From positions 5,766,001 to 5,830,000 of the forward strand of contig WOAB01000093.1 in NCBI GenBank assembly GCA_027886185.1: a DNA stretch of 64,000 bases. The letters run 5' to 3'. Both the position numbers and the translations under genes were made by a program. Positions 43,906 through 54,024 of this stretch are shown in pieces. Source of the stretch: Rheum nobile (taxonomy: Eukaryota; Streptophyta; Magnoliopsida; Caryophyllales; Polygonaceae). Within the stretch, counting starts at the first letter, position 1, and each line of letters starts with the position of its first letter. The notes beneath the pieces are model-generated. The model saw nothing but the letters and a program-made list of their open reading frames with translations. It searched no databases and was not told the origin of the DNA.

Positions 43906-44560
43906 GCTTACTCACACTCGAACGGCCTCCACAGCGGCCGCCAAACAATGTTGTTCCTCTCGGGGTCTTGCTCTTCATGAGTTTGAACTTGAGGCGGTTG
44001 TTGGGGATAGCGCGACTTCACCTCGTTCTCCCCCTCGCCGCCACGGCAAGAGCTCGATCGATGACTTCTCGGACGGCTCGGCTGCGGCGCGGAGCCGACG
44101 ACGACGAGGAAGAAGGGTAGAGCCGGAGCTTTTTGAGCGATTCCAGAAGTTTTAACGAGTAGATTTGTTCTGTCTTGTCAGATTTCCACAAAAATTGGTC
44201 GTGGTGGTCGTTGTCGGCGCCGCTAGGGTTTCGGTGTTGGATCTGGTCCGTGGAAATGGATGAGGATTTGATCTTCCTCTTCCTCCTGCAATGGAGATTT
44301 CCACAAAAACTAATTGTGGTGGTCGTTGTCGGTGCCGCTAGGGTTTCGGTGTTGGATCTAGTCCGTGTAGATGGATGAGGATTTGATCTTCCTCTTCCTC
44401 CTGCAATGGAGATTGTGAATATGTATAGAGAGAGAATCGCTAATGAGGGATTAATTTTAGGAAGTGCAACCGTTCTGATTTTGCATATAAAAAAAATTCC
44501 AAAAAAAACAAATTTGCAGTAATTGTGTGTGCATGATCCCACCGAGAGAATAAGCAACAC
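43906..44560 (-). pseudogene. Atypical bHLH (IBH1/bHLH147-150-like), N-terminal fragment
   Basis: The frame contains YSLKLLESLKKLRL, a Ser run, then AVREVIDRALAVAARGRTR followed by TGA and SRAIPNNRLKFKLMK. In relatives the stop position is a conserved Trp (RTRWSRAI), so TGG to TGA is a nonsense change. After about 20 further codons the sequence meets the hydrolase fragment at about 43905. With the fragment at 42902-43125 it would make up most of one bHLH gene. A 115-bp tandem duplication expands the upstream part. Confidence 0.65.
44181..44413. repeat. 115-bp tandem duplication
   Basis: GATTTCCACAAAAA begins copies at 44181 and 44296, each running through GGGTTTCGGTGTTGGATCT to CTCCTGCAATGGA. 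A few substitutions separate them. Confidence 0.85.
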
Positions 44561-44640
44561 ACAAGATTAAATCCAGGCCCTCAATTTCATTCTCATCCAA
44601 TGGCTTTAATTAGTACTATCGTTTTACTCTAAGAGGTTGT

Positions 44641-45087
44641 TTCACCAAAACCAAAATCTATATATTAACTGGATATATCCGAAAAGTCAACAAAATAAGT
44701 ATAACCACCCGAGTTATCCTGCATCATTCCTTATATTATGCAAGATGGACGCTGTAAATTTTCAAGTTGCAATATTTTTACCAAGGGTTTCTGGTTTGAA
44801 TTAGCCTATGCGTGAGGTTTGGGGAAACTTGTGTCTTGATGGTTAAGTTATTGGGGAGTTTTAAACTGCTGGGGTTGTTAATTTCCTTATATTATGCAAG
44901 ATCTTATCTTATTATTTTATCCGAGATCTTACTTCCGTGGGAAGTTAAGGGCTAGTGGACTATTATAAATATAAGAAAACCCTCTTATTTATCTCAGTAT
45001 TCGATTGTTCTTGTAGGGGGAGATGGAGATGGAGATGGAAGAAGGTGGTAGTGGAGTCGCTGGAATTTAGGGTTTCGGGGGAAGAAG
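44641..45087. other. Intergenic DNA
   Basis: No gene recognised. GGAGATGGAGATGGAGATGG, a short GGAGAT repeat, precedes the exon-like frame at 45088 and could be 5' UTR. Confidence 0.3.
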
Positions 45088-45402
45088 ATGGAGTCGAAGA
45101 GGATTTCAGTAGACTCTTTTGAACTTGGGTTATATTCCCATGTCGCTCATTCTCTATCTCGTCTCCCAAACCCTAATCTCCAGCGTCTCTGCCGCTACCT
45201 TGAGTCCTCAATTTCTGATTTGATGATAACGTAAGTTGTCCTTTATAACTCTAGAGATCCATGTTCTACCTTTGCTTTCTCATATTCAATTCTGTGTATA
45301 ATTCTTGTGTATGGTTAGTGTTTCTTGAGATGATGTTACCCAAAAAAAATAAACAGGTTTGATAAGATGAATACATGGGCCGGTGGAGACTGGAGATGAT
45401 GT
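45088..45402 (+). CDS. Unrecognised gene start, two exon-like pieces
   Basis: ATG at 45088 opens 47 codons (MESKRISVDSFELGLYSHVA...) up to a donor-like GTAAGT at 45231. An acceptor AAACAG at 45351-45356 joins in frame to FDKMNTWAGGDWR and a TGA. Splice signals and codon phase agree, but I do not recognise the protein and only about 60 residues can be followed. It could be the 5' end of a gene broken by later insertions, or chance. Confidence 0.3.
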
Positions 45403-46242
45403 TAGAACGAAGCTAGATTCAAATTAAAGCTTATTTATTTGGTAGTTGGTCTACACAAACTTGTTGAGAATTAGTTCATCATCTTTCATGTTTATGCGAC
45501 TGTATTCCCCTCTACTGGAATGGTAGCTGTATCAAATCTCACAACACAAATATTTGACTTGACAAAAATGAAATATGATGCGGGAAAGACCAAGTAGGGA
45601 ATGCTGAAAGTATGTTCTTCTGTCTTTATCAAATGTGTATCTTCCATTATTGCAGTTTTGCACTCCATTTCCCTTTCTCATAATCAGTATTCACTCTTCT
45701 TTATCCTTCAAATTATACATGGTAGAATTACTAATTAGGGTGTAATTATACATGGGAGAATTATGAATTAGGGTGTGAAATCGAAGCTAGCTCGGTAGGC
45801 AGAAACATTGAGAGTTTAGAACACAAATCATGGTGGAATCTCAAATTTAGTTTCGGAATTTGTCTTTCCCTTGCTCTTTTATTAATTACACAAGATGATC
45901 CTGTCATTATTTGCTGATGAATTTGCCATATCTTAAACCTGAAAACAATTTTTTTAGCATAATCAGAATGTGGCAGTTCTTTGTTGGTAGTTCCTCCTAA
46001 CTCTTACATGTAATTTCTTTTCTTTTTTTCCTTTTAAGCAGATCATCTGGGAAATAAACTCTAACCATGTTTGTTGTTTCTCCTTGAAGTTCTTATTTGT
46101 GATTAGATTTTAGACACATGGTTAGAGTTTAGTTATAAGTTATCTTTGTAAAGCTATAAATAGCTTGATGCTTAGCATTCTGTGTAATTTCTCTTTTCCT
46201 TGGCAGTGCAACAGAATCTTCTCTGCATCTTTGATCTTCTCT
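45403..46242. other. Intergenic or intronic DNA
   Basis: AT-rich, with a local repeat TAATTAGGGTGTAATTATACATGG near 45725-45770. No coding signal recognised. Confidence 0.3.
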
Positions 46243-46647
46243 TTACTTGTTTAATTTAATCATTGATTTATCGTCTTTTCCTGAACTGAATTGATTACAT
46301 TTGAGTTGCACAGAAAAATCCTTCCTCGTTTTATCCATGCATGTTACTAGAATACTAGCTGCAACGTTCTTGTGTGGCTCCTCACAAAATATGTCAATCC
46401 TTGTACTTGGCTCTGGGTCACATGTAACTATGATAACAAAGTTATACGAATGTAAGTCAAAAACTTGCTTCTCTAGTATGTTATTGTTTCCAAATATGTT
46501 GCTCAAAATGTAACTTCTAAACCCGACGTATAAGTCATCTTTGTTCTTATTGCTGTCTGTTTTACTTTTAATAAATTCAAGTATTTGATGAATTGGTTGA
46601 ATGATGGGAAAAGATGGAATTAGGTGAATGTCTTGGCAGTTGATCAT
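46243..46647 (-). CDS. Unrecognised 134-codon frame
   Basis: An uninterrupted minus-strand frame with ATG (MINCQDIHLIPSF...). No motif that I recognise, and no splice or promoter context. Its length in AT-rich DNA is unusual but not decisive; it may be noncoding. Confidence 0.2.
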   Translation of the reverse strand: MINCQDIHLIPSFPIIQPIHQILEFIKSKTDSNKNKDDLYVGFRSYILSNIFGNNNILEKQVFDLHSYNFVIIVTCDPEPSTRIDIFCEEPHKNVAASILVTCMDKTRKDFSVQLKCNQFSSGKDDKSMIKLNK

Positions 46648-47199
46648 TAATTATGCTTGTTTGGAGGGAGCTGTACAGTAATAAAATAAGTGGCAAAATA
46701 CCACTTGCGCTAGGGAATTTGACGAGCTTGGATCTCTACCTTAACAAATTAAGTGGTCCAATTCCAAATGAACTGGGCAATCTTCTGAAGCTGCGTTACT
46801 TGTATGTAAGCAAGGTCTTCTCTTTTATTTGTATATTATTGTACATTTCCTAAATTCCTTTATTTCGGTAATTCTATATGTACAGAATGTCTATTCTATT
46901 CAGTTGAAAAAATATCACTATTATGTAATTCTTGTATTTTCTGCACTCTGTCTAATCACTTATTTACCTTTTCATGCCTAATACAGTTTTTGTGGGTTGC
47001 TAAGATTGTCATTTGTGTTTTTTTTTTTTTTATTGTATACATGTGTGATGTGTCACTTTACACAATTACAAGAAATAAATTTGAATTATCTTTACCAAAT
47101 GAAACAGAAGCATAGTAGTCTCATTTGTCCTCTTGATATGAAGCTTGCTTAGGCCTTCAAAGAAATCTTTATAAGTTGATATGCCTAGAAATGTGTGAT

Positions 47200-48832
47200 G
47201 TGTCACTTGGTTATCTTTGTGTACATCTAAGGATCTTGGAGGTATGGGATTCAGAAACTTTGAAGCATTTAATCTAGCTCTACTAGCAAAACAAGTTTGG
47301 AGGATTATTGATTTTCCAGATAATTTCTTCTCAAAGCTCATTAAATCCAGATATTTTCCTACTTTTGATATCTTCCGCTCTTCACTTGGCTTAAGACCTA
47401 GCTACACTGGGAGAAGTATTGCACAAGCAATTTGGGTCATCAAGAAGGGCATGTACTGGGAACTGGGCAATGGAGAATCTGTTAAATTTTGGGGAGATCA
47501 GTGGATTCCTAGGCCTCATACCTTTTCTCTTATCTCACCACCTTGTCCAAATGAAGAAAATTTACTGGTTTCTGATTTGTATGATTGGGATTCCTCTAAC
47601 TGGAAGACTGATGACATTAGACAAAGGGTCTGTGATTTGGATGCTTCAGAAATTGGAAAACTATAATTAGTCTCTCGCTCATCTTCTGATTTCAGACGAT
47701 GGTATTATTCTAAGAATGGGCATTTCTCTGTTAAATCAGCTTATCAAGTTGTTGTGCATTCCCTTACCAGTGGTGAGTCTTCTTCATCTGCTCAAAATGA
47801 CTTCAAACATCACTGGAAGAAAGTTTGGGATCTGAAGATTATTCCTAAAGCTAAGAATTTTCTTTGGAGGGCTCTTAAAGGTTTTCTCCATTGCCTTACC
47901 AAATTAGAGGCAAGGAGAATTATTCCTTCTAGTTTCTGTTCTTTATGCCCTTCAAAGCATGAGAATGAGATCCATATTTTGAAGAATTGTTCTGCTGCTA
48001 GATCGTTTTGGAACCTTCTTCCTGAGCTTCAACAGGCTTTCTCCTTTAATCCTTGTTCTCTTCGGGAATGGTGGTGCTCTATACACTCTGTGCTCTCCCA
48101 CAACTTGACAGAATTTTGGTGTGTTTCTATCTGGGCTGTATGGATTAATAGGAATGCAAGATGCTTCAACGAACCTGTCAAGGACTGCTTTCAGTTATTG
48201 CATTTTGTCCACCAACAATTCAGTTGTCCCAGAAACAGGATTTGTTCATCTCGAATGCTATGCTTCAATGCTGAAGATCTTCTTCATATTGCAACAGTCT
48301 CGGATACTTCAGTCTCTCCTTGTCTTTAGTTATATTGTGATGCCAATCTTACTCCTTCTGGGTCTGCTGGTATTGGTTTTGTTCTTCTGGATTCCAGGAG
48401 ATCTTTAGTCTTACTTGGGAGTAAACGTTTAAAACCAAGCAAGTCTATAGATCTTCTAGAAGCACAAGTTGTGCTTTGGGGCCTCTCCTCCTCTTTGCAG
48501 TTTGGAGCTAAGAGACTTCAGATCTTCACTGATTGCACTGCTGTCTCCAATGCTTGCTCTTATGGTAATATGGACCGGACCTCCACAACTTTGTACATTA
48601 AACTTATTTTAGATGCAGCTTCCTCTTTGGACTTTTGCTCCTTTTCTTATGTTCCTAGGTCTGCTAATGTTTTAGCTCACTCTTCTGCTTTGTTTGGTTT
48701 ATCTTTGGCCTTAGGGGCCTCGATCTTGTGCTCTCATGTATCTTCTTTGCCTTCTAGTCTTGTTGCTGTAATGCTCTCTGTTCTTGTTTAATACAGTGGG
48801 TTCTTTTGATCCAAAAAAATTAAAATAAAAAA
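47200..48832 (+). mobile_element. LINE-1: 5'-truncated L1-type non-LTR retrotransposon
   Basis: Begins inside the reverse transcriptase C-terminus and ends after an A-rich tail (CAAAAAAATTAAAATAAAAAA, about 48811-48832). 5' truncation and the A-rich end are typical of LINE insertion by target-primed reverse transcription. I could not fix a TSD. Confidence 0.8.
47217..48791 (+). pseudogene. LINE-1 ORF2 C-terminus (RT tail, zf-RVT, RNase H)
   Basis: DLGGMGFRNFEAFNLALLAKQ is the conserved block after the RT core. TAA at 47664-47666 interrupts the frame; 47667 on continues with WKKVWDLKIIPKAKNFLWRA and the Cys-rich FCSLCPSKHENEIHILKNC, the zinc-binding RT domain. A stop at about 48327 and a frame change lead to the RNase H-like domain (YCDANLTPSGSAGIG...LQIFTDC...YVPRSANVLAH) ending at 48791. 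The RNase H Asp positions (CDA, TDC) are kept. Confidence 0.8.
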
Positions 48833-48986
48833 TAGTGTCTGATTCTTTCTTTATGCCTTGGAAATCAGGAAAGACCTTATTTATTTATTATTATATGCCT
48901 TGTAGTGGTTGGAGGTAAGAAAGATGGAAATTTTGGGACTCATATATATTTTTTTTTTGTACATAGTCAATAACTAGATTGCCTTT

Positions 48987-50404
48987 CTAGGAAAGGTCCA
49001 GTCTAAATTTCACTTCCGGATAATCTATAAGAAAATCCTTTAACATTGGGTGAAGGATCCCGTTAATACTAATACTATTGATATGACCAAGACAATGTAG
49101 AGAATCAATATTACATTCTTGGGAGGCCAGATAGTCAGCCGCCTGGTTTGCTTCTCTATAGCAATGTTGAATCTTCACATCTTCAAAGTAGGCTAGAAAT
49201 TTCCTTGCATCTTGGATAATCATGTCAATCTCGTGAGGGGTATCCCATATACCTTGTAATCAGAGGTGTCAAACGGGTCGGGTTCGGGTCATTTACGGGT
49301 CGAGTTAATTGCGGGTCAAAATTTGCGGGTTGATTGTGGGTCGGGTCGTTGCGGGTCAGGTACGGATTTGGGTCGACCCAACGGGTCGAGAGCGCCTTGT
49401 CAAAATTATATAAAATGAATATTAAAATAATATTTTAATTAAAACAAAAAATAATAAATCAAAAAATTATTATTATATAGTATTTTAATAATAAAATATA
49501 TCATAATATTTAATATATAAAATATAAACACATTTGTATTGACCCAATCCAAAAATTTTCGGGTCGAACGGGTCAGGTCACTTTTGACCCAATACTTTTC
49601 GAGTCGGGTCTCAACCCAGAAAACACGGGTCGGGTCGGGTTTGCGGGTCGGGTCAAATTTTGACAGCTCGACTTGTAATGCATTTAAGACTACTAGGTTA
49701 TCACCTTCAATGATTAGTCTTCTGATGCCCAACCGATGAGCCTAAGCTACACCTACCTACATCGCGGTAGCTAGTTGTAGCGTGGATGTTTACGCTATCC
49801 ATAAATATTATGTTAATATCCCTATCTCTAATAATATAACCAATTTTCGAATCCCCATTTTTAGATTTTGAGCCATCAAAGTTTAATTTTAATCGATCTC
49901 TAGCAGGAGTAGCAGGTTTGGACCATGACACTTGCTTAATCGTAGGCTTTCTTACAATGTTTTTTATTTCAGAATCAATATTCTTAAACCTTTGCTAGGA
50001 GTGTACTATAGGTGTACCATTTGGGAGATCTTGGATCACATTTCTAAACATTATTGCATTTCCCCCTCTATTGTAAGATAAGTTATCATAGAAGCAATTA
50101 CTAATGGCAATGGGGTTTATGTTTTCGTTTAGAGCTTGTCTAGTTTGTCTTAATATTCTTTGTGTATACGTGCAGTTAAAGAATAAATGGTTAGTATCTT
50201 CATCTGTTTCTTTGCAAAGTATATATTGTGCTGGGACTCTTTTGTTATGTCTATTGAGTCGTTCTTTGGTTGGAAAAGAATCGGAGCATGCTTTTCAAAG
50301 GAAAAACTTGATTTTGGGAGGGATTTTCAGTTTCCAAATCCATTCAAGATTATTATTGAAGTTAGTATTTTGTGTTGTTTGGAGGGTCAAGGCCGCAGAT
50401 TTTT
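48987..50404 (-). pseudogene. LINE-2 ORF2 C-terminus (zf-RVT, RNase H)
   Basis: Minus-strand reading gives WIWKLKIPPKIKFFL, TKERLNRHNK and DEDTNHLFFNCTYTQRI (zinc-binding RT domain), then RLKLNFDGSKSKNG and, after the break caused by the MITE, DARKFLAYFEDVKIQHCYREANQAADYLA, the RVT_3-type RNase H with its Asp (FDGS) and the REANQAAD box. Several stops and the 411-bp insertion make it nonfunctional. It is a different LINE family from LINE-1, judging by the RNase H sequence. Confidence 0.75.
49261..49671. mobile_element. hAT-type MITE in LINE-2
   Basis: 8-bp TSD CTTGTAAT at 49253-49260 and 49672-49679. Ends CAGAGGTGTCAAA and TTTGACAGCTCGA form an imperfect inverted repeat. Many CGGGTCGGGT subterminal motifs on both sides. 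No coding capacity. Confidence 0.88.
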
Positions 50405-51058
50405 GGACTCATATTGAAAAAAAATATCTATAATCTTCTAATCACAAATACTTCTTACATGTCTGAAGACAATCTATTTGATTGTTCTTAATGTAGATGA
50501 TTACATATGAGAGACTAGTTATTGGTGTTTATATTATCCATTTATCCCTAGCAAAGATGGCCTTCGCAGTCATATCTAATAATTGTCTTATTTTTCTTGT
50601 TATGTTTTTTTCCCTGGTATTAGACGTCTTAATAACAATACTTTAGTTGGAACGATACCTATGTCTCTAACAACTATTTACACACTACAAACCCTGTGAG
50701 TATTCAACTGTTGACTTGTTCCTTTCTTTCACTAACTAATGAAGTTTAGCAATTGTTCCTTTCTGGTGTCAAACTTAAGTTACCAAGTTTTTTGCCTAAT
50801 CATATATGAAGGATATATTTTCTTTTGCTGCTAAGTGCAGGGATCTATCATTTAATAATCTATCAAGAATTATACCTATTAATGGCTCCTTGGAGATTTT
50901 TAATCGAACTAGGTCATTTCCATGCTCCATCTTTCGTTTGTCAATGCAAATTTTAAAATGATGAATGATCTAATATGGGTTTCTTTTGTAGATTTCTGGG
51001 TAACCCCTACTTAAACATAGAAACTCTTTCAAGTTCCCAGTCTACATCACATGCAAGA

Positions 51059-51512
51059 TGTAAGTATGCTATGTTTAGTTCGTGGATGAAAATACCAACA
51101 AGAAAAGAGGAAGATGTTTAATTTACTATTGGTGAAAACAACAACTAAAAAATAGGAGAAATATGAGATTTCTATTTTTTTGTGAATGGTGATTAAAGAT
51201 ATAATCACTCTTATATATAGACCCCTGAGAAGAAGAAGAAACATCATCTTCAAAACGGAGAAACACAAAGTGAGAAAAGAATTCATCATCAAGTAAGAAA
51301 AGAGAAAAACAAAGAGAGGTTTATTTCTTTGTAAGGATATACTCTTTTCTAAAGACAAACTTGTTGTTTGTACAAGTTGTCAGCTTTCCCTTCATATAGT
51401 GGAATCATTCACCCCGAGGATGTATGCAATTCGCCGAACCTCGTTAAATCTTGTGCGTCTATATTAATTTTACTATTCCCTATTAGTTGAAGCTTCCACA
51501 GTGACTCACAAT
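51059..51512 (+). repeat. Copia-E 5' LTR (left boundary approximate)
   Basis: The right end is set by the PBS at 51513; it finishes CAGTGACTCACA. TATA-like TATATATAG lies near 51212. The left boundary is a guess (TGTAAGTATGC), because no second LTR is in the window. Confidence 0.45.
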
Positions 51513-51525
51513 TGGTATTAGAGCC
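51513..51525 (+). promoter_or_regulatory. Copia-E primer binding site
   Basis: TGGTATTAGAGCC, a Met-tRNA-type PBS with one mismatch. Confidence 0.8.
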
Positions 51526-51566
51526 AAGTCAAAATCTAAGGCGGTGAAAGTCTGATTTTGAAATCA

Positions 51567-52858
51567 ATAGCTTCTAGTAGTGGAATTGTTAAAGTTGGAA
51601 AGTATGAGATCGAGAAATTCAATGGGAAGAATGATTTATCCTATTGGAGGATGTAGATGAAGAATCTGTTAATATCTCAGAAATTGCACAAGGCACTGTT
51701 GGGTAAGGACAAGAAACCCGAAGACATGAAGGATGATGACTGTGATAAGCTCGATATAGAAGCACGCGCTGCCATAATCTTATGTCTTGAGAGAGATGTC
51801 ACATTCATGGTGGATGACGAGGAAACTGCAGCATGTGTGTGGGAAAAGTTGGAGGCAAACTTCATGACGAAGACTCTAACTAATAAAATTTATCTCAATT
51901 CTAAGTTGTATACTTGCAAGATAGAGGAGGGAATTTTACTCTGTGACTACATCAACAAATTTGATAGGATAATTTCAAATTTGAAGGATACTGATGTGAA
52001 GGTTGAAGATGAAGATCAAGCTCTTATGCTTTTTCTTTCTTTTCTGAAATCGTACGAGAATCTTGTTCAAACATTAATGCTTGTGGGTGATACACTGACT
52101 ATGGATGAAACTAGAACGGCGCTTCTAGCAAATGATCTACGGAAAATGGCAACTAGTGGTATGAGTGCTAGTGCGAGCAATGAACAAGCACAAGGTTTGT
52201 TTGCGAGAGGAAGGGAAATGACAGAGGAAATAACAAGAGAGAAAAATCTAGATTGAAATCTAGGCCTCTAGAAGAAACTCGTTGTTACAAGTGTAGTGAG
52301 CTTTGGCATTAGAAGAAGGATTGTCCGAATAAGAGGGTACAATGGAAGAACAAAAACAACAAGAATAAGGGAAATCAAAATGTGAAACACGAAGCTAGTG
52401 TCGCTTTGGATGAATGGGGTGCAAAATGTTATTCCGTTAATAACAAAGCATATGAAAATGCAAGCAACTGGATTCTGGATACTAGATGCTCTTATCATAT
52501 GTGCCCAAACAGGAAGTGGTTCACTTCCTATAAGGCCATGGATGGTGGAATGGTTTTGATGGGTAACGACCATGGTTGTAAGACGATAAGCATTGGTACA
52601 ATCAGAATCAAGATGCATGATGGCATTGTTAGGACATTAATGGATGTAAGGCACGTCCCTGATTTGAGAAAAAAATCTGATTTCTCTGGGTGTTTTAGAA
52701 TCAAAGGTTGCAAGCTAATTGGAGAGAACGGGGTTCTGAAAGTTGTTAGTGGTTCTTTGCTTGTGATAAAGGGAATTCGTCATGAAAACTTGTATCATCT
52801 TGTTGGCAATACAGTTACAGGCGATGTAGCGGTTGGAACTAAGGATGGGCAAAAGTAG
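51567..52858 (+). pseudogene. Copia-E gag and protease start
   Basis: By position the start codon is ATA at 51567 followed by ASSSGIVKVGKYEIEKFNG; relatives begin Met-Ala-Ser-Ser, so the start is lost. TAG at 51654-51656 interrupts. The frame 51657-52256 carries the UBN2 Gag core (WEKLEANFMTKTLTNKIYL...MDETRTALLANDLRK). The zinc knuckle CYKCSELWH is followed by a stop before KKDC. The protease region reads WILDTRCSYHMC, with the catalytic DSG changed to DTR. It stops at the central MITE (52858); no integrase or RT follows. Confidence 0.8.
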
Positions 52859-53112
52859 ATCAGACCGTAAGACCGGACCGGACCGTAAAATTACAGTCCG
52901 GTCCACGGTCTAAACAAAGGGTTAGGGTTCCCTAATCCCTTCACACTTTCACACTTCACAGTTCACGCGACCAATACCCTTTTTTTTTTTTAAGTTTACG
53001 GTCTGACCGGTCCGGACCGTAAACCGAAATTGGAAAATATTTGGACCGTGGACCGGACTGTAATTTTACGGTCCGGTCCGGTCTTACGGTCTGATCTACT
53101 TTTGCCCATCCT
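52843..53112. mobile_element. Hairpin MITE (hAT-like ends) at the palindrome centre
   Basis: Ends AAGGATGGGCAAAAGTAGAT and its inverse; inverted repeats of about 70 bp rich in GACCGGACCG motifs. GGATGGGCAAA resembles hAT termini. The bases outside the ends are inverted (GGAACTAA against TTATTTCC), not directly repeated, so there is no ordinary TSD. Confidence 0.6.
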
Positions 53113-54006
53113 TATTTCCAACCGCTACATCGCTTGTAACTATATTGCCAACAAGATGATACAAGTTTTCATGACGAATTCCCTTCATCACTAGTAAAGA
53201 ACCACTAACAACTTTAAGAACCCTATTCTCTCCAATTAGCTTGCAACCTTCTGATTCTAAAACACCCAGAAAAATCAAATTTTTTTCTCAAATCAAGGGC
53301 GTGCCTTACAACCATTAATGTCCTAACAATGCCATCATACATCTTGATTCTGATTGTACCAATGCCTAACGTCTTACAACCATGGTCGTTACCCATCAAA
53401 ACCATTCCACCATCCATAGCCTTATAAGAAGTGAACCACTTCCTCTTTGGGAACATATGATAAGAGTATCCAGAATCCAGTTACTTGCATTTTCATATGC
53501 TTTGTTATTAACGGAATAACATTCTGCACCCCATTCATCCAAAGCGACACTAGCTTCGTGCTTCACATTTTGATTTTCCTTATTCTTGTTGTTTTTGTTC
53601 TACCATTGTACCCTCTTATTCGGACAATCCTTCTTCCAATGCCCAAGCTCAATACACTTGTAACAATGAGTTTCTGCTAGAGGCCTAGATTTTAATCTAG
53701 ACTTTTCCCTCTTGTTATTTCCTCTGTCATTACCCCTTCCTCTCGCAAGCAAACCTTGTGCTTGTTCATTGCTCGCACTAGCACCATACCACTAGTTGCC
53801 ACTTTTCGTAGATCATCTGCTAGAAGCACCGTTCTAGTTTCATCCATAGTCAGTGTATCATCCACAAGCATTGATGTTTGAACAAGATTCTCGTACCATT
53901 TCGGCAAAGAAAGCAGAAGCATAAGAGCTTGATCTTCATCTTCAACCTTCACATCAGTATCCTTCAAATTTGAAATTATCCTATCAAATTTGTTGATGTA
54001 GTCACG
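53100..54006 (-). pseudogene. Inverted Copia-E gag-protease arm
   Basis: Minus-strand mirror of 51943-52858 with its own lesions: frameshifts separate the blocks WFTSYKAMDGGMVLMGND (near 53430), DTDVKVEDEDQALMLLLSLP and MDETRTVLLADDLRK. No LTR or PBS lies at its outer end; homology stops at 54006. Confidence 0.82.
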
Positions 54007-54024
54007 TTGATGAGGCTAAAGTCG

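Larger units (their letters stand above)
42142..44640. mobile_element. Candidate composite transposon with captured gene fragments
   Basis: The left end has GTAAAACGGAGGTATTAAT and CGTTGGATGA; the right end, read on the minus strand, has GTAAAACGATAGTACTAAT and CATTGGATGA at matching spacing, an imperfect inverted repeat. Inside lie pieces of two unrelated genes on the minus strand plus an ATATCA-rich minisatellite. This fits a Pack-MULE-like or foldback element. A Helitron is possible, but I found no clear CTAG hairpin end, and no TSD either. Boundaries are approximate. Confidence 0.4.
48945..50404 (-). mobile_element. LINE-2: 5'-truncated L1-type element, minus strand
   Basis: The poly(A) tail appears as T10 at about 48949-48958. 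The flanks carry a likely TSD: TTTTGGGACTCATAT at the left (about 48930-48944) and TTTTTGGACTCATAT at the right (50400-50414). The element starts within the zinc-binding RT domain, so it is strongly 5' truncated. A hAT MITE sits inside it. Confidence 0.78.
46667..51050 (+). pseudogene. SERK-like LRR receptor, LRR exons only
   Basis: Four exon pieces in order: 46667-46805 (ELYSNKISGKIPLALGNLTS and LYLNKLSGPIPNELGNL), 50624-50695 (RLNNNTLVGTIPMSLTTIYT), 50841-50912 (DLSFNNLSRIIPINGS) and 50992-about 51050 (FLGNPYLN, Ser-rich). Exon phases and the 72-bp LRR exons match somatic embryogenesis receptor kinases. The second LRR has lost a few residues against the family consensus. The N-terminal signal peptide/LRR1 exons and all of the transmembrane and kinase exons are absent; a copia element begins where the kinase part would continue. 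Two LINEs occupy the first long intron. A relic of a co-receptor gene. Confidence 0.7.
51943..54006. repeat. Large inverted repeat of copia gag-protease around a hairpin MITE
   Basis: Left arm 51943-52912, right arm 53040-54006, asymmetric centre of about 125 bp. GTGACTACATCAACAAATTT at 51943 faces its inverse near 54006, and the arms match almost throughout, with scattered substitutions and short indels. Each arm holds the end of Gag, the zinc knuckle and the protease start. Transcription through it would give a long hairpin RNA. Confidence 0.9.

Noticed and set aside
44018..44560. Whole 180-codon minus-strand frame as one novel gene
   Set aside because: The C-terminal part matches an IBH1-like bHLH, and the rest is a tandem duplication of its upstream DNA.
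51943..54006. Two independent head-to-head copia insertions
   Set aside because: The mirror symmetry runs through the MITE ends and stops at the same gag position on both sides, which fits one inverted duplication better.
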